NCBI GenBank assembly: GCA_035536185.1
Contig: DATLOM010000057.1
Coordinates: 1 to 64,000, forward strand
Source of the DNA: GCA-2861595 sp035536185
GTDB taxonomy: Bacteria > Actinomycetota > Acidimicrobiia > Acidimicrobiales > GCA-2861595
Length of the DNA: 64,000 nucleotides
Reading direction: 5' to 3'
Shown here: positions 10,305-17,783 of the stretch, one piece after another
Layout: the number at the start of each line of letters is the position of its first letter
Numbering within the stretch: position 1 is the stretch's first letter
Translations under genes and position numbers: made by a program
Notes under the pieces: model-generated
Seen by the model: the letters and a program-made list of their open reading frames with translations, nothing else
What the model was told of the DNA's origin: nothing
Databases searched by the model: none

Positions 10305-10333
10305 ATCGAACCACAACATGCTTCCAATGTCAA
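10305..10333 (-). promoter_or_regulatory. Promoter-like element TTGACA-N17-TTCGAT
   Basis: On the minus strand, TTGACA (10333-10328) is followed after 17 bases by TTCGAT with TGG immediately before it. It lies about 65 bases before the ATG of the IPT-like surface protein, as in the related elements at 6727, 13617 and 14524. Confidence 0.5.
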
Positions 10334-10353
10334 GACCTTCTGTTGCGAGAGCC

Positions 10354-13300
10354 TCATCCGGCGATCTGGATCGTCGTGTCCTGGTAAGTGAACACCCAGA
10401 TCCCCTCACCCACCCCGAGCACCCTGGGCTGCCGGTAGTCCGACAAGCGGTAGCCGCCGGCACCGCTGTTGAGGTTGGGGTCCCATCGGGCGGCGAAGTC
10501 GTGCCCTGACACCGCGGCCGGTCCGGTTCCCGACGGGTTGCCGACCATCGAGGCTCGATACGCCCCGAGAGAGGAGCTAGCAGAACTGCTTCCAGCACTG
10601 GCAAGGCTGACCAGGCGCGGACAGGTCGAGAAGGCCCAGTAGCCACGGCCTGCCTCCAAAGCCCGGTTGGCGTCGTCGACGGTGTACCTACCACCCGCAC
10701 CCTGGTTGAGCCACCCGTAGAGGGGGGCGGCGGACGCCACCACCGTGCCGGCCGGCATACCGACCAGCGAATAGCCCCCTGCGAGCACCGCCTGACCAGC
10801 CGACGGCTGAGGCAGGGACGGGCAGGCCACCGGCACCTCCGAGTTCCCGCCACGCTGGCCACCGTCTCCACCTCCTCCACGTCCTCCACCTCCTTCGCCA
10901 GTCGTCGAAGCGGGCGCGAAGTACGTGAACGCGCCGGGGACACTGGCGGTGCCACCGGCGGTCGTCACGCTCACGCTCACACTGCCGACCGCATGAGGCG
11001 GTGTAGCGACAGTCAGCTCAGTGGGCGACACCGCACTGGGTGTGGCAGCCACGGACCCGAAGCTGACTGTCGCAGCAGGCGTGAAGTTCGTCCCGACAAT
11101 GCGAACGGCCGTGCCGCCGGCGGTGGGGCCACTGGTCGGCGACATGGTCGTGACAGTGGGCGGCGGAGGTGCGATCACCACCTTGCGGACGACGCCGGAG
11201 TCACCGACAGCGAAACCTGTGGCCACACCGGTGGCGGCATCCTTGGTCACTGAGACTGACCGCAACCTCACTTCAGTGGACGGACCTGAGGTCCAGGTCT
11301 GTCCACCGTCCACCGTAACCAGGATCGTGCCGTTATCCCCAACCGCCACGCCGGTGGCAGCGTCGCCGAAAGAGACATCCATTAGGTGATTGGGGGTCCA
11401 ATCAGGGCCGCCAGGGCTAACCTGGCGGTGCCAAGTGGAGCCGCCGTCGGTTGTAGCTAGGATCGTTCCTGACTGACCTACGGCGTGGCCGTGGCATCCT
11501 CGGGGGAACTCGGAGGGGCAGCCGGGCCCGTCAACGAAAGAGATCGCCGAGAGTTGACTACTAAGCCCTTCGGGACGGGCCGGCAGAGGAATGGCGGTGG
11601 CCCCGATCTCCCACAACTCGCCTCCGTCTCGAGTGCGCAGCAGGTGGAAACCACTGCCGCCATCCGGTGCCGCACGCCCGAGCGAAAAGCCGTGGAGGTG
11701 ATCAGTGAAAACTACCCGTCTTAGTTCACCCTGGAACCCGGTTGGCTGATTACTCCACGTCCTGCCCCCGTCGCGAGTGGCGGTGATCACACCGGCTCCT
11801 GATGGCGATTTGCCGACGGCATAGCCGTAACAGCCGGACCGGAATCCCGAGATTGCCCCGGCAGAAGAACAGTCGGGACCATCGGCGAAGGTAATATCAG
11901 CTATCGATACCGCGCCTCCAGCGGATAACGCCTCTTGAACCTCCCACGTCGTACCGCCATCAACGGTGGCGTACAAGAGGCCTCCACCGGAGGCGTGTCC
12001 GTAGCAGCCTTTTGGGTGTTCTGGCGGGCAACCAGGCCCATCCGTAAAAGAGACCTTCTGCATATCCCGGTTCGGCCTCAACTGCGGCGACCAGGTGTAG
12101 CCCCCGTCCGTCGTTGACAGGACCGTCGGCTGGGTGTTGGCGTCCCCCGGATCAATCCCCGCTGCATGACAGCGCAGAGCGTCGGTGCAAGATACCGAGC
12201 TCATCGTGGCGCTGGTCGGGGCGATCGAACTCGTCAGCTTCAAGATGGTGCCCTTGTCGCCTACGGCGTAGCCGGTGATCAGGCCTGTCACCGGGTCGGG
12301 CCGGGCAAAATCGACGTCTTCGAGGTTGTCCTTCACCCGGTCTGCAGACGTGGCGGTACAGAGAGCGCTTGCGGTGCAGATGTGCTGACTGGTCCAGGTC
12401 TTGCCCCCATCTACGGTCACTCCAGCGATGGCGCCACCCAAGATATTTTCGTCGTGTACGCCTGTACTGATCCTGTCACCGCCGATTATCCAGCCCCTCT
12501 CGCGATTTGCGAATGCTAGGTCCCCACCCCTCCCTGATGGCGATGGCGTCCAGGTTGCTCCCCCATCGGTGGTGTAGAGGACACCAGCGGACGCCGACGC
12601 CCAGCCATAAAGGTGGTCTTCGAACCACACGTCCCAGAAGCCCGCACCGTCTGTCTGCGAGGCGGCCGCGGGTACCTGAGCTCTCCAGGTCTGACCGCCA
12701 TCGTTTGTGGCTATGATCGAACGATCGACCCCAACGGCGTGGCCATAGCAGCCAGAATTGAAGCCAATGGCGGAACCATTGATGGCGCAGCCGGGGCCGT
12801 CAGTGAATGAAACAGCCGTCAGAGGAAATAGACTAGGCCCGTTGGCGACCTCCATACTGGGTAGCCCATTTCCACTTGCCTGAGGAACCCAGGTTGCACC
12901 GCCGTCACTGGTGGCCAAGATGGCCCGGCCGCCTCCAACTGCATGACACCGAAGTGGATCAGTACAGGAGATGCTGTTCAGATTGGCAGTGGTACCGAGA
13001 TTTGGGAAGTCTTGGCTGTAGGAAACTCGCCACTTGTCGCCGCCATCATTCGTTACGAGGATCGTTCGGTTATTGGACCTTGTTACATTGGTGTTGTTGT
13101 ACGGGTGTGAGTACGCGAATCCAACGGCGTAGCCGTTGAGGGGGTCGGTGAAGGAAACGTCCTTGAGGCCTGAGTATGCGCCGATCGCTCCGGTGCCACT
13201 GGTCTGCTCATCCCAGTTGATGCCGCCATCCGTCGTGGCAAGGATCCGAGCGTTGCCATCGCAGGGGGTTGTGCCAGGCTGGCGCGGGCAGTCGCCAACC

Positions 13301-13524
13301 GCCCAGCCCGTTAGCGCATCAATGAACGATACGCCTCGTAGCGCGACACCGTCAGGGGGCCTGACCACGGTCCACTTGTCGAGCACCGGCTGGGCGGCCA
13401 CGGCTGCCGGGGGCCGGGGGACTGCCACGGAGAGCCCGGCGAGCAGCAGGCCGGCGACAACGGCCGGCAATCTTCGGGCGCCACCACGTAGAAGCCCCAA
13501 TCTCTTGTTTGAGCTACCGGTCAT
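10354..13524 (-). CDS. Large secreted YCF48/BNR-repeat propeller protein with IPT domain
   Basis: A 1056-aa exported protein. After a signal peptide (residues about 15-44) come many YCF48-like units pairing a hydrophobic strand (GWAVGD, GYAVG, CHAVG) with ATTDGG.TW Asp-box motifs, consistent with one or two beta-propellers up to about residue 800. One IPT/TIG domain follows (MSPTSGPTAGGTAVRIVG), then a Gly-rich linker and a C-terminal region with two related halves (GGYSLVGMPAGT, YRASMVGNPSGT). No catalytic motif is seen; adhesion or scaffolding outside the cell is plausible. ATG 13524 is the last of three ATGs spaced eight bases apart. Unlike its neighbour it has no C-terminal TM helix. Confidence 0.78.
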   Translation of the reverse strand: MTGSSNKRLGLLRGGARRLPAVVAGLLLAGLSVAVPRPPAAVAAQPVLDKWTVVRPPDGVALRGVSFIDALTGWAVGDCPRQPGTTPCDGNARILATTDGGINWDEQTSGTGAIGAYSGLKDVSFTDPLNGYAVGFAYSHPYNNTNVTRSNNRTILVTNDGGDKWRVSYSQDFPNLGTTANLNSISCTDPLRCHAVGGGRAILATSDGGATWVPQASGNGLPSMEVANGPSLFPLTAVSFTDGPGCAINGSAIGFNSGCYGHAVGVDRSIIATNDGGQTWRAQVPAAASQTDGAGFWDVWFEDHLYGWASASAGVLYTTDGGATWTPSPSGRGGDLAFANRERGWIIGGDRISTGVHDENILGGAIAGVTVDGGKTWTSQHICTASALCTATSADRVKDNLEDVDFARPDPVTGLITGYAVGDKGTILKLTSSIAPTSATMSSVSCTDALRCHAAGIDPGDANTQPTVLSTTDGGYTWSPQLRPNRDMQKVSFTDGPGCPPEHPKGCYGHASGGGLLYATVDGGTTWEVQEALSAGGAVSIADITFADGPDCSSAGAISGFRSGCYGYAVGKSPSGAGVITATRDGGRTWSNQPTGFQGELRRVVFTDHLHGFSLGRAAPDGGSGFHLLRTRDGGELWEIGATAIPLPARPEGLSSQLSAISFVDGPGCPSEFPRGCHGHAVGQSGTILATTDGGSTWHRQVSPGGPDWTPNHLMDVSFGDAATGVAVGDNGTILVTVDGGQTWTSGPSTEVRLRSVSVTKDAATGVATGFAVGDSGVVRKVVIAPPPPTVTTMSPTSGPTAGGTAVRIVGTNFTPAATVSFGSVAATPSAVSPTELTVATPPHAVGSVSVSVTTAGGTASVPGAFTYFAPASTTGEGGGGRGGGGDGGQRGGNSEVPVACPSLPQPSAGQAVLAGGYSLVGMPAGTVVASAAPLYGWLNQGAGGRYTVDDANRALEAGRGYWAFSTCPRLVSLASAGSSSASSSLGAYRASMVGNPSGTGPAAVSGHDFAARWDPNLNSGAGGYRLSDYRQPRVLGVGEGIWVFTYQDTTIQIAG

Positions 13525-13540
13525 CCAGTCATCCAGTCAT
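13522..13540 (-). repeat. Tandem ATGACTGG repeat making two overlapping three-codon ORFs at the start codon
   Basis: On the minus strand the 8-base unit ATGACTGG occurs twice and then ATGACCGG, with ATGs at 13540, 13532 and 13524. The first two each read Met-Thr-Gly-stop, and each stop overlaps the next ATG as ATGA. The last ATG is the proposed start of the 1056-aa protein. Confidence 0.8.
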
Positions 13541-13913
13541 CCAGGTCAAATCGGCTCTAGCTAGTGGCCCCGAACTCGAGTTTCAGAGGGCGTCATGCCA
13601 GTTCTACCCATTTTCTATAGAACCAGGTAGTACTTCCTCATGTCAAGAGCTTTATAGAAGTCATCCATGACCGCTCCGTAGTGCCCACGCCAAAAACCTG
13701 CTTCGCGTAGCGATGATCCCGACGAACGAATGGAGCCTCCGGGAAGGGCACCAGATCGGCGGTGTAAGTCAGCAGTGACCAGGTGTTCAGAGATCAGAGC
13801 TGGGCCGTTCCTGCCGAGGGGACCACCAGGAGTACGACGGCACCGGCCGACCAGCAGACGCGCCCAAGAAAACAAAGGTCGGCCCGGGAGACCTTCGAGA
13901 AAAGGAACTCGCA
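13525..13913 (-). other. Intergenic region upstream of the YCF48-repeat gene
   Basis: These 389 bases lie between two genes on the same strand. They hold the promoter-like element at 13617-13646 and a perfect 10-base palindrome TTCTATAGAA (13613-13622). The rest, about 13650-13913, shows no plausible gene; an open frame there has no family resemblance or ribosome-binding site. Confidence 0.5.
13617..13646 (-). promoter_or_regulatory. Promoter-like element TTGACA-N18-TTCTAT
   Basis: On the minus strand, TTGACA (13646-13641) and TTCTAT (13622-13617) are 18 bases apart, with TGG before the second hexamer. The downstream hexamer lies within the palindrome TTCTATAGAA, so it could also be an operator. 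About 95 bases precede the ATG at 13524. Confidence 0.5.
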
Positions 13914-14468
13914 TCAATAGACGACGAAATTGACGTAGGTTCCCGTCAGCGCCACAGTGGCACCGACTTTTGCGACGCACGCCCAGCAGAGAGCGCCCGG
14001 CGGGGCCGTTGGTACGGTCCAGCTGGCAACGATGTTGCGGCCCAACTGGGGAGCCGTTTCTTTTGTAGCGCTCGGCGAGTTACAGCCGGCGATGGTCAAT
14101 GCTGACCGGACCTCGTAGTATTCGGTCTGGCCGCGTGAGGGTGTACCGCACAGCGCGCCCGGAACAGGGCAGGTGGGCCCTTCCAGCATAGATAGTTCCA
14201 CCTTGGTCACAACGGAACTGCCGGCGTTTGCCTCGAAGGCCCCGGAACCCACACTGCTTGCTCCGCCGCTGCCGATCAGGTCCGGCGGATCACCACAACC
14301 AGGGTTGTCACAGACTGTGGCGAGCACGGTGTGGTGGTTGCCACCAGTGAAGGTATGCGACGCTGTCGCCGCCGGCACAGAACCTCCGACCGTCGTGGCC
14401 ATGAGCCCGAGGAGGGTGACCAGCGCCCTACTGCGCACTCTCTCTGTTGGTTGGTTCCCCGTTCTCAT
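13914..14468 (-). CDS. Small secreted protein, paralogue of the 6824-7387 gene
   Basis: A 184-aa exported protein with a signal peptide (ALVTLLGLMATTVGGSVPAATA) and the same conserved frame as the protein at 6824-7387: TGGNHH, CDNPGCGDPPDLIGSG, GAFEANAGSS, RGQTEYYEVRSALTI and the C-terminal LTGTYVNFVVY. ATG 14468 is preferred over an ATG 84 bases upstream. It has GGAG at the right distance and gives a clean signal peptide, and the longer form would run into the promoter-like element at 14524-14552. The two copies are inverted and flank the propeller and IPT genes, which suggests duplication within one surface-protein locus. Function unknown. Confidence 0.8.
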   Translation of the reverse strand: MRTGNQPTERVRSRALVTLLGLMATTVGGSVPAATASHTFTGGNHHTVLATVCDNPGCGDPPDLIGSGGASSVGSGAFEANAGSSVVTKVELSMLEGPTCPVPGALCGTPSRGQTEYYEVRSALTIAGCNSPSATKETAPQLGRNIVASWTVPTAPPGALCWACVAKVGATVALTGTYVNFVVY

Positions 14469-14523
14469 GTCGTCTCCGCTGTCGTCGTTGGGCACTCGGT
14501 TGGGCAGCTTCAGCCCAGTGCTC

Positions 14524-14552
14524 AGAGAACCATGAGGCGACCACTGTGTCAA
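14524..14552 (-). promoter_or_regulatory. Promoter-like element TTGACA-N17-TTCTCT
   Basis: On the minus strand, TTGACA (14552-14547) is followed after 17 bases by TTCTCT, preceded by TGG. It lies about 55 bases before the ATG of the small secreted protein and matches the other three elements of this locus. Confidence 0.5.
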
Positions 14553-14815
14553 TAGCTAGGTGGAAAGCAGTCTTCTGCTCTCTCTCAGATCATCGGCAGT
14601 GCTTTGCCACCCGCGTCCATAACTCCGCCCAGGTCACTGCGTTGTGAGGAGCGCGTTGTGCGTCGATCGCGACGAAGGGGGTTCCACGTGGCGTCGGGCG
14701 GTTGACAATGTGTCGACCTCCGCGGCATCAGTCCTATGGCAGCTGAAGTGTGGAGGCGGGGCAGAGGTTGCCGCGCTAGCTGAGGAGGTGCCGCGATAAT
14801 TGTCCGATAAATCTA

Positions 14816-14844
14816 TTGACAAATCTGAACGAGGCTGCAAGGAT
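14816..14844 (+). promoter_or_regulatory. Possible promoter TTGACA-N17-AAGGAT
   Basis: TTGACA at 14816 with a 17-base spacer leads to AAGGAT, preceded by TGC (extended -10 type). The -10 match is weak. It would start transcription about 40 bases before the ATG at 14889. It lacks the TGGTTC part shared by the other four elements. Confidence 0.3.
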
Positions 14845-14888
14845 GCACTTGGCGGTCCCATTGGGGGGCCAGAGGGGAAGGGGCATAC

Positions 14889-17615
14889 ATGTTGTTTCCA
14901 TCTGAGCTTGGCTCGCGCCTTTCGGGGCGGGGTCGAAGAGTTGCTACAGCCGTGGTGGTGATTGGAGGCCTAGTCACCACCGGCGCCGGGGGCTCGCCCT
15001 CGGCTTTCGGGGACGCACCGGGCGATGCGCTGCACGGTGGCACCGGCAGCGGTGTCAAGGTCCTGGGCCACTCCGATCTGGGTGGCGGCGCGCTGAACGG
15101 CCACGTGGCCGTCCTGGGTGACCACGCCTACGTCGGCTTCGGCACCACCGGCGCCGTTGCGTCCACCTGGAACAAGAGGGCCGACTGCCAGGGCAACAAC
15201 CCCGGCGAAACGCCCGGCACGGTCAAGGTCGTGCGTCTGGTGGACCCGGCCAATCCCGGCGTCGTCGACGCTGAGCCCGACGTCATCGCCAACATCTCGG
15301 TGGATTCGGGTTCCACCGCCCACACCACCATCGCCCGGGACGTGGCTGCCATCCATGTGGAGGCCATCTCGCCGCTCAACCTGTTCACCGGTGATCTTCT
15401 GGCCGTGGCCGTGGAGAGCTGTAGCCCGAACGCCGGGTTCGTGGGTGTCAACTTCTACGACGTGACCAACCCGGCCAGCCCGGTGCTGCTCGGCACCGAC
15501 GACCGCGGCGTGGGCAACATCGGCACACGCCAGGTCTCTCTGGTCCAGCGTCCCGACGGCCGGGTTCTCGCCCTGGAGGCGAACCAGGGCGGCACCTTGG
15601 GCGGTATCAACGTCGCCGACGCCACCAATCCGAGCGCCCCCGTGCCCATAGGCACTTTCGACGCTCCCAACGGAGCGGCGTCCACCAAGGAGTGCCGCCC
15701 GTTCAGCTTCGCCCAGGGCGTGAGCGTCAACGCGGCCGGCACCAAGGCCTACGCGGCCTACCAGGACGAGGGGCTCTTCGTGCTCGACATCGACTCCCTG
15801 CCCCCCGGAACCTCTCCTGAGCCGCTGGGACGTTTGAGCCAGACGGTGTACCCGTCGACACAGGAAGGCAACAGCTTCCGGTTCGTTCCCAACTCAGCCG
15901 AGACCGTGGCCATTGCAACGGACGAGGACCTAGATCCCTCAGCAACAACCCTTACAGTTGCCAGCGGCCCTGCTGCGGGCACCTACCGAGGCTGCGAGGC
16001 CATCTGGGGCTCTGGAGCACCGACCACAGGACCGTTGTTCCGGCGTACCACACCCTCGATCACCGCCCCGGTGACCGATGTAGCCTTCGGGTGCACCGCC
16101 GCTGAGTACGCGGGCTTCCCGGCTGGCAACATCGCCCTGACACAACGTGGTGGGCCTTGCTCGTTCGACGCCCGAGCCCGCCTCGCTCAGAATCCGGACG
16201 GTAATCCCCTCACCGCCGATGGCGCGTCAGCCGTGCTCGTCGCGAACACTGCCGTCGACCATCACGGTGGGGGAGCGGGTGTGCTCTTCTCACCCGACTC
16301 GGTTGCCGAGGTAGACGCAGAAGTCACGATCCCTGTCGTGATGATCACCCTCGAGGCTGGTACCGCCCTCAAGTCGGCAGGGACACCTACCGCCACCCTG
16401 GGCGACACAGTCGACACCGGCAACGCCTGGGGCGGGCTTCGGGTCTTCGACCTCACGGGCACCACGCCGACTCAGGTGGCCAAGTTCGAGAGCCCAGGCT
16501 CGAACGTGCTCACCCCCGGCAATGGGGACTTCCATGCCGTCAACCCGATCTGGGACGGGGCCAACGCCCTGGTGGCGTGGATGTCGGATGGCCTCCGGGT
16601 GGTCAACGTCTCGAACCCCAGCTCCCCGGTGGGCCGCGCGTACTACGTGCCACCGGCGGCTTCTGATCCCACGGGCAATTTCCCCACTACGCCGATGGTC
16701 GTGGACGTGGAGAAGTACTCGGGGTCGAAGTACGTCATCACCGACGTCAATGGCGGGCTGTACGTGCTCAACGTGATCACGAGCAGCTCCCAGTGCGCCG
16801 GCGGTGGGCATGCCGACTTCGGCTTCGCCAGCGAAGCAGCGTGCCTGGGCCTCTTCGAGGCGGACCTGTCGGTCACCAAGACCGACTCGCCCGATCCCGT
16901 GGGCATCGGTGAGGACCTCACGTACACGGTCACGGTGGCCAACGCCGCCGGCCCGGACGCGGCCGGTGGGGTCACTCTCACCGACACGCTCCCGGCGGGC
17001 GTCAGCTACGTGTCGACCACCCCTAGCCAGGGCAGTTGCAGCCAGTCGGCCGGCACGGTCACCTGCAGCCTCGGCACGGTAGCCGTGGGAGGAGCGGCCA
17101 CGGTGAGCATCGTCGTGGAGCCGAACGCTGTGGGAACCATCTCCAACAGCGCCAGCGCGACGACGACCACCACCGACCCCAACTCGGGCAACAACACGGC
17201 GACGGCGTCCACCACCGTCACCAACCCCCGGGGCTGCACCATCATCGGCACCGGCGGCAATGACAGCCTCACCGGCACGGCCGGCAACGACGTGATGTGT
17301 GGCCTCGGCGGCGACGACACCATCTCCGGTCTGGGTGGGAACGACACCCTCATCGGGGGGTCCGGGAGCGACACCCTCAGCGGTGGGGCCGGTGTCGACA
17401 CGGTCGAGGGAGGCTCTGGCAACGACAACGCCCAGGGCGACAACGGTGACGACAGCGTCACCGGAGGGGCCGGGTCCGACACCATCGGGGGCGGCACCGG
17501 TACCGATTCGTTGAGCGGTGTCGATGGCGTCATGGCCAACGATGCCCTCGACGGGGGCGGCGGAGTGGATACCTGCTCTGCCGACATCGGCGACTCGCTG
17601 ACCGGCTGCCCGTAG
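14889..17615 (+). CDS. Large secreted LVIVD-repeat / PA-domain / DUF11 / RTX protein
   Basis: A 908-aa exported multidomain protein. A signal peptide (residues about 16-41) precedes LVIVD-type propeller repeats (NFYDVTNPASPVLLG, LRVVNVSNPSSPVGRA). A protease-associated-like insert (residues about 340-500) lies inside the propeller. A DUF11 domain follows (residues about 655-775; VTKTDSPDPV, LTYTVTVANA, DTLPAGVSY), then a C-terminal block of RTX nonapeptides (GGNDTLIGG, GSDTLSGG) that should bind calcium and fold outside the cell. RTX repeats at the end of an actinobacterial surface protein suggest Ca2+-dependent folding after export; no transporter genes are adjacent. A strong hairpin follows the stop. 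Confidence 0.85.
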   Translation: MLFPSELGSRLSGRGRRVATAVVVIGGLVTTGAGGSPSAFGDAPGDALHGGTGSGVKVLGHSDLGGGALNGHVAVLGDHAYVGFGTTGAVASTWNKRADCQGNNPGETPGTVKVVRLVDPANPGVVDAEPDVIANISVDSGSTAHTTIARDVAAIHVEAISPLNLFTGDLLAVAVESCSPNAGFVGVNFYDVTNPASPVLLGTDDRGVGNIGTRQVSLVQRPDGRVLALEANQGGTLGGINVADATNPSAPVPIGTFDAPNGAASTKECRPFSFAQGVSVNAAGTKAYAAYQDEGLFVLDIDSLPPGTSPEPLGRLSQTVYPSTQEGNSFRFVPNSAETVAIATDEDLDPSATTLTVASGPAAGTYRGCEAIWGSGAPTTGPLFRRTTPSITAPVTDVAFGCTAAEYAGFPAGNIALTQRGGPCSFDARARLAQNPDGNPLTADGASAVLVANTAVDHHGGGAGVLFSPDSVAEVDAEVTIPVVMITLEAGTALKSAGTPTATLGDTVDTGNAWGGLRVFDLTGTTPTQVAKFESPGSNVLTPGNGDFHAVNPIWDGANALVAWMSDGLRVVNVSNPSSPVGRAYYVPPAASDPTGNFPTTPMVVDVEKYSGSKYVITDVNGGLYVLNVITSSSQCAGGGHADFGFASEAACLGLFEADLSVTKTDSPDPVGIGEDLTYTVTVANAAGPDAAGGVTLTDTLPAGVSYVSTTPSQGSCSQSAGTVTCSLGTVAVGGAATVSIVVEPNAVGTISNSASATTTTTDPNSGNNTATASTTVTNPRGCTIIGTGGNDSLTGTAGNDVMCGLGGDDTISGLGGNDTLIGGSGSDTLSGGAGVDTVEGGSGNDNAQGDNGDDSVTGGAGSDTIGGGTGTDSLSGVDGVMANDALDGGGGVDTCSADIGDSLTGCP

Positions 17616-17634
17616 CGGGACCCGATGGTGTAGA

Positions 17635-17669
17635 AACTCCCTCGCCGGCAAGGGGCCGGCGAGGGAGTT
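17635..17669 (+). terminator. Hairpin after the RTX protein gene
   Basis: A perfect 15-bp stem (AACTCCCTCGCCGGC and its complement) with a 5-base loop starts 20 bases after the stop codon. There is no following T-run, so termination may rely on the stem alone, as is common in GC-rich actinobacteria. Confidence 0.75.
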
Positions 17670-17783
17670 CTCGCGCCATCTCCAGGCGGCTCGATCCCGG
17701 GTGCAACAATGGGGTGTCGAGCTAGCGGGTCGCCTACTATATGTGGCGTGCACTCACCGAACCGGCGTCGGAGGTCGCATCTG

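Larger units (their letters stand above)
14469..14888. other. Divergent intergenic region with promoter-like sequences
   Basis: These 420 bases separate two divergent secreted-protein genes. They hold the minus-strand element at 14524-14552 and a plus-strand TTGACA near 14816. The part around 14560-14800 has no supported gene. Confidence 0.5.

Noticed and set aside
13615..13980. Minus-strand frame upstream of the YCF48-repeat gene
   Set aside because: It overlaps the secreted-protein 3' end and the promoter-like element and has no ribosome-binding site or motif.
14702..14707. TTGACA as a second promoter for the RTX gene
   Set aside because: No -10-like hexamer at 16-18 bases; probably chance.
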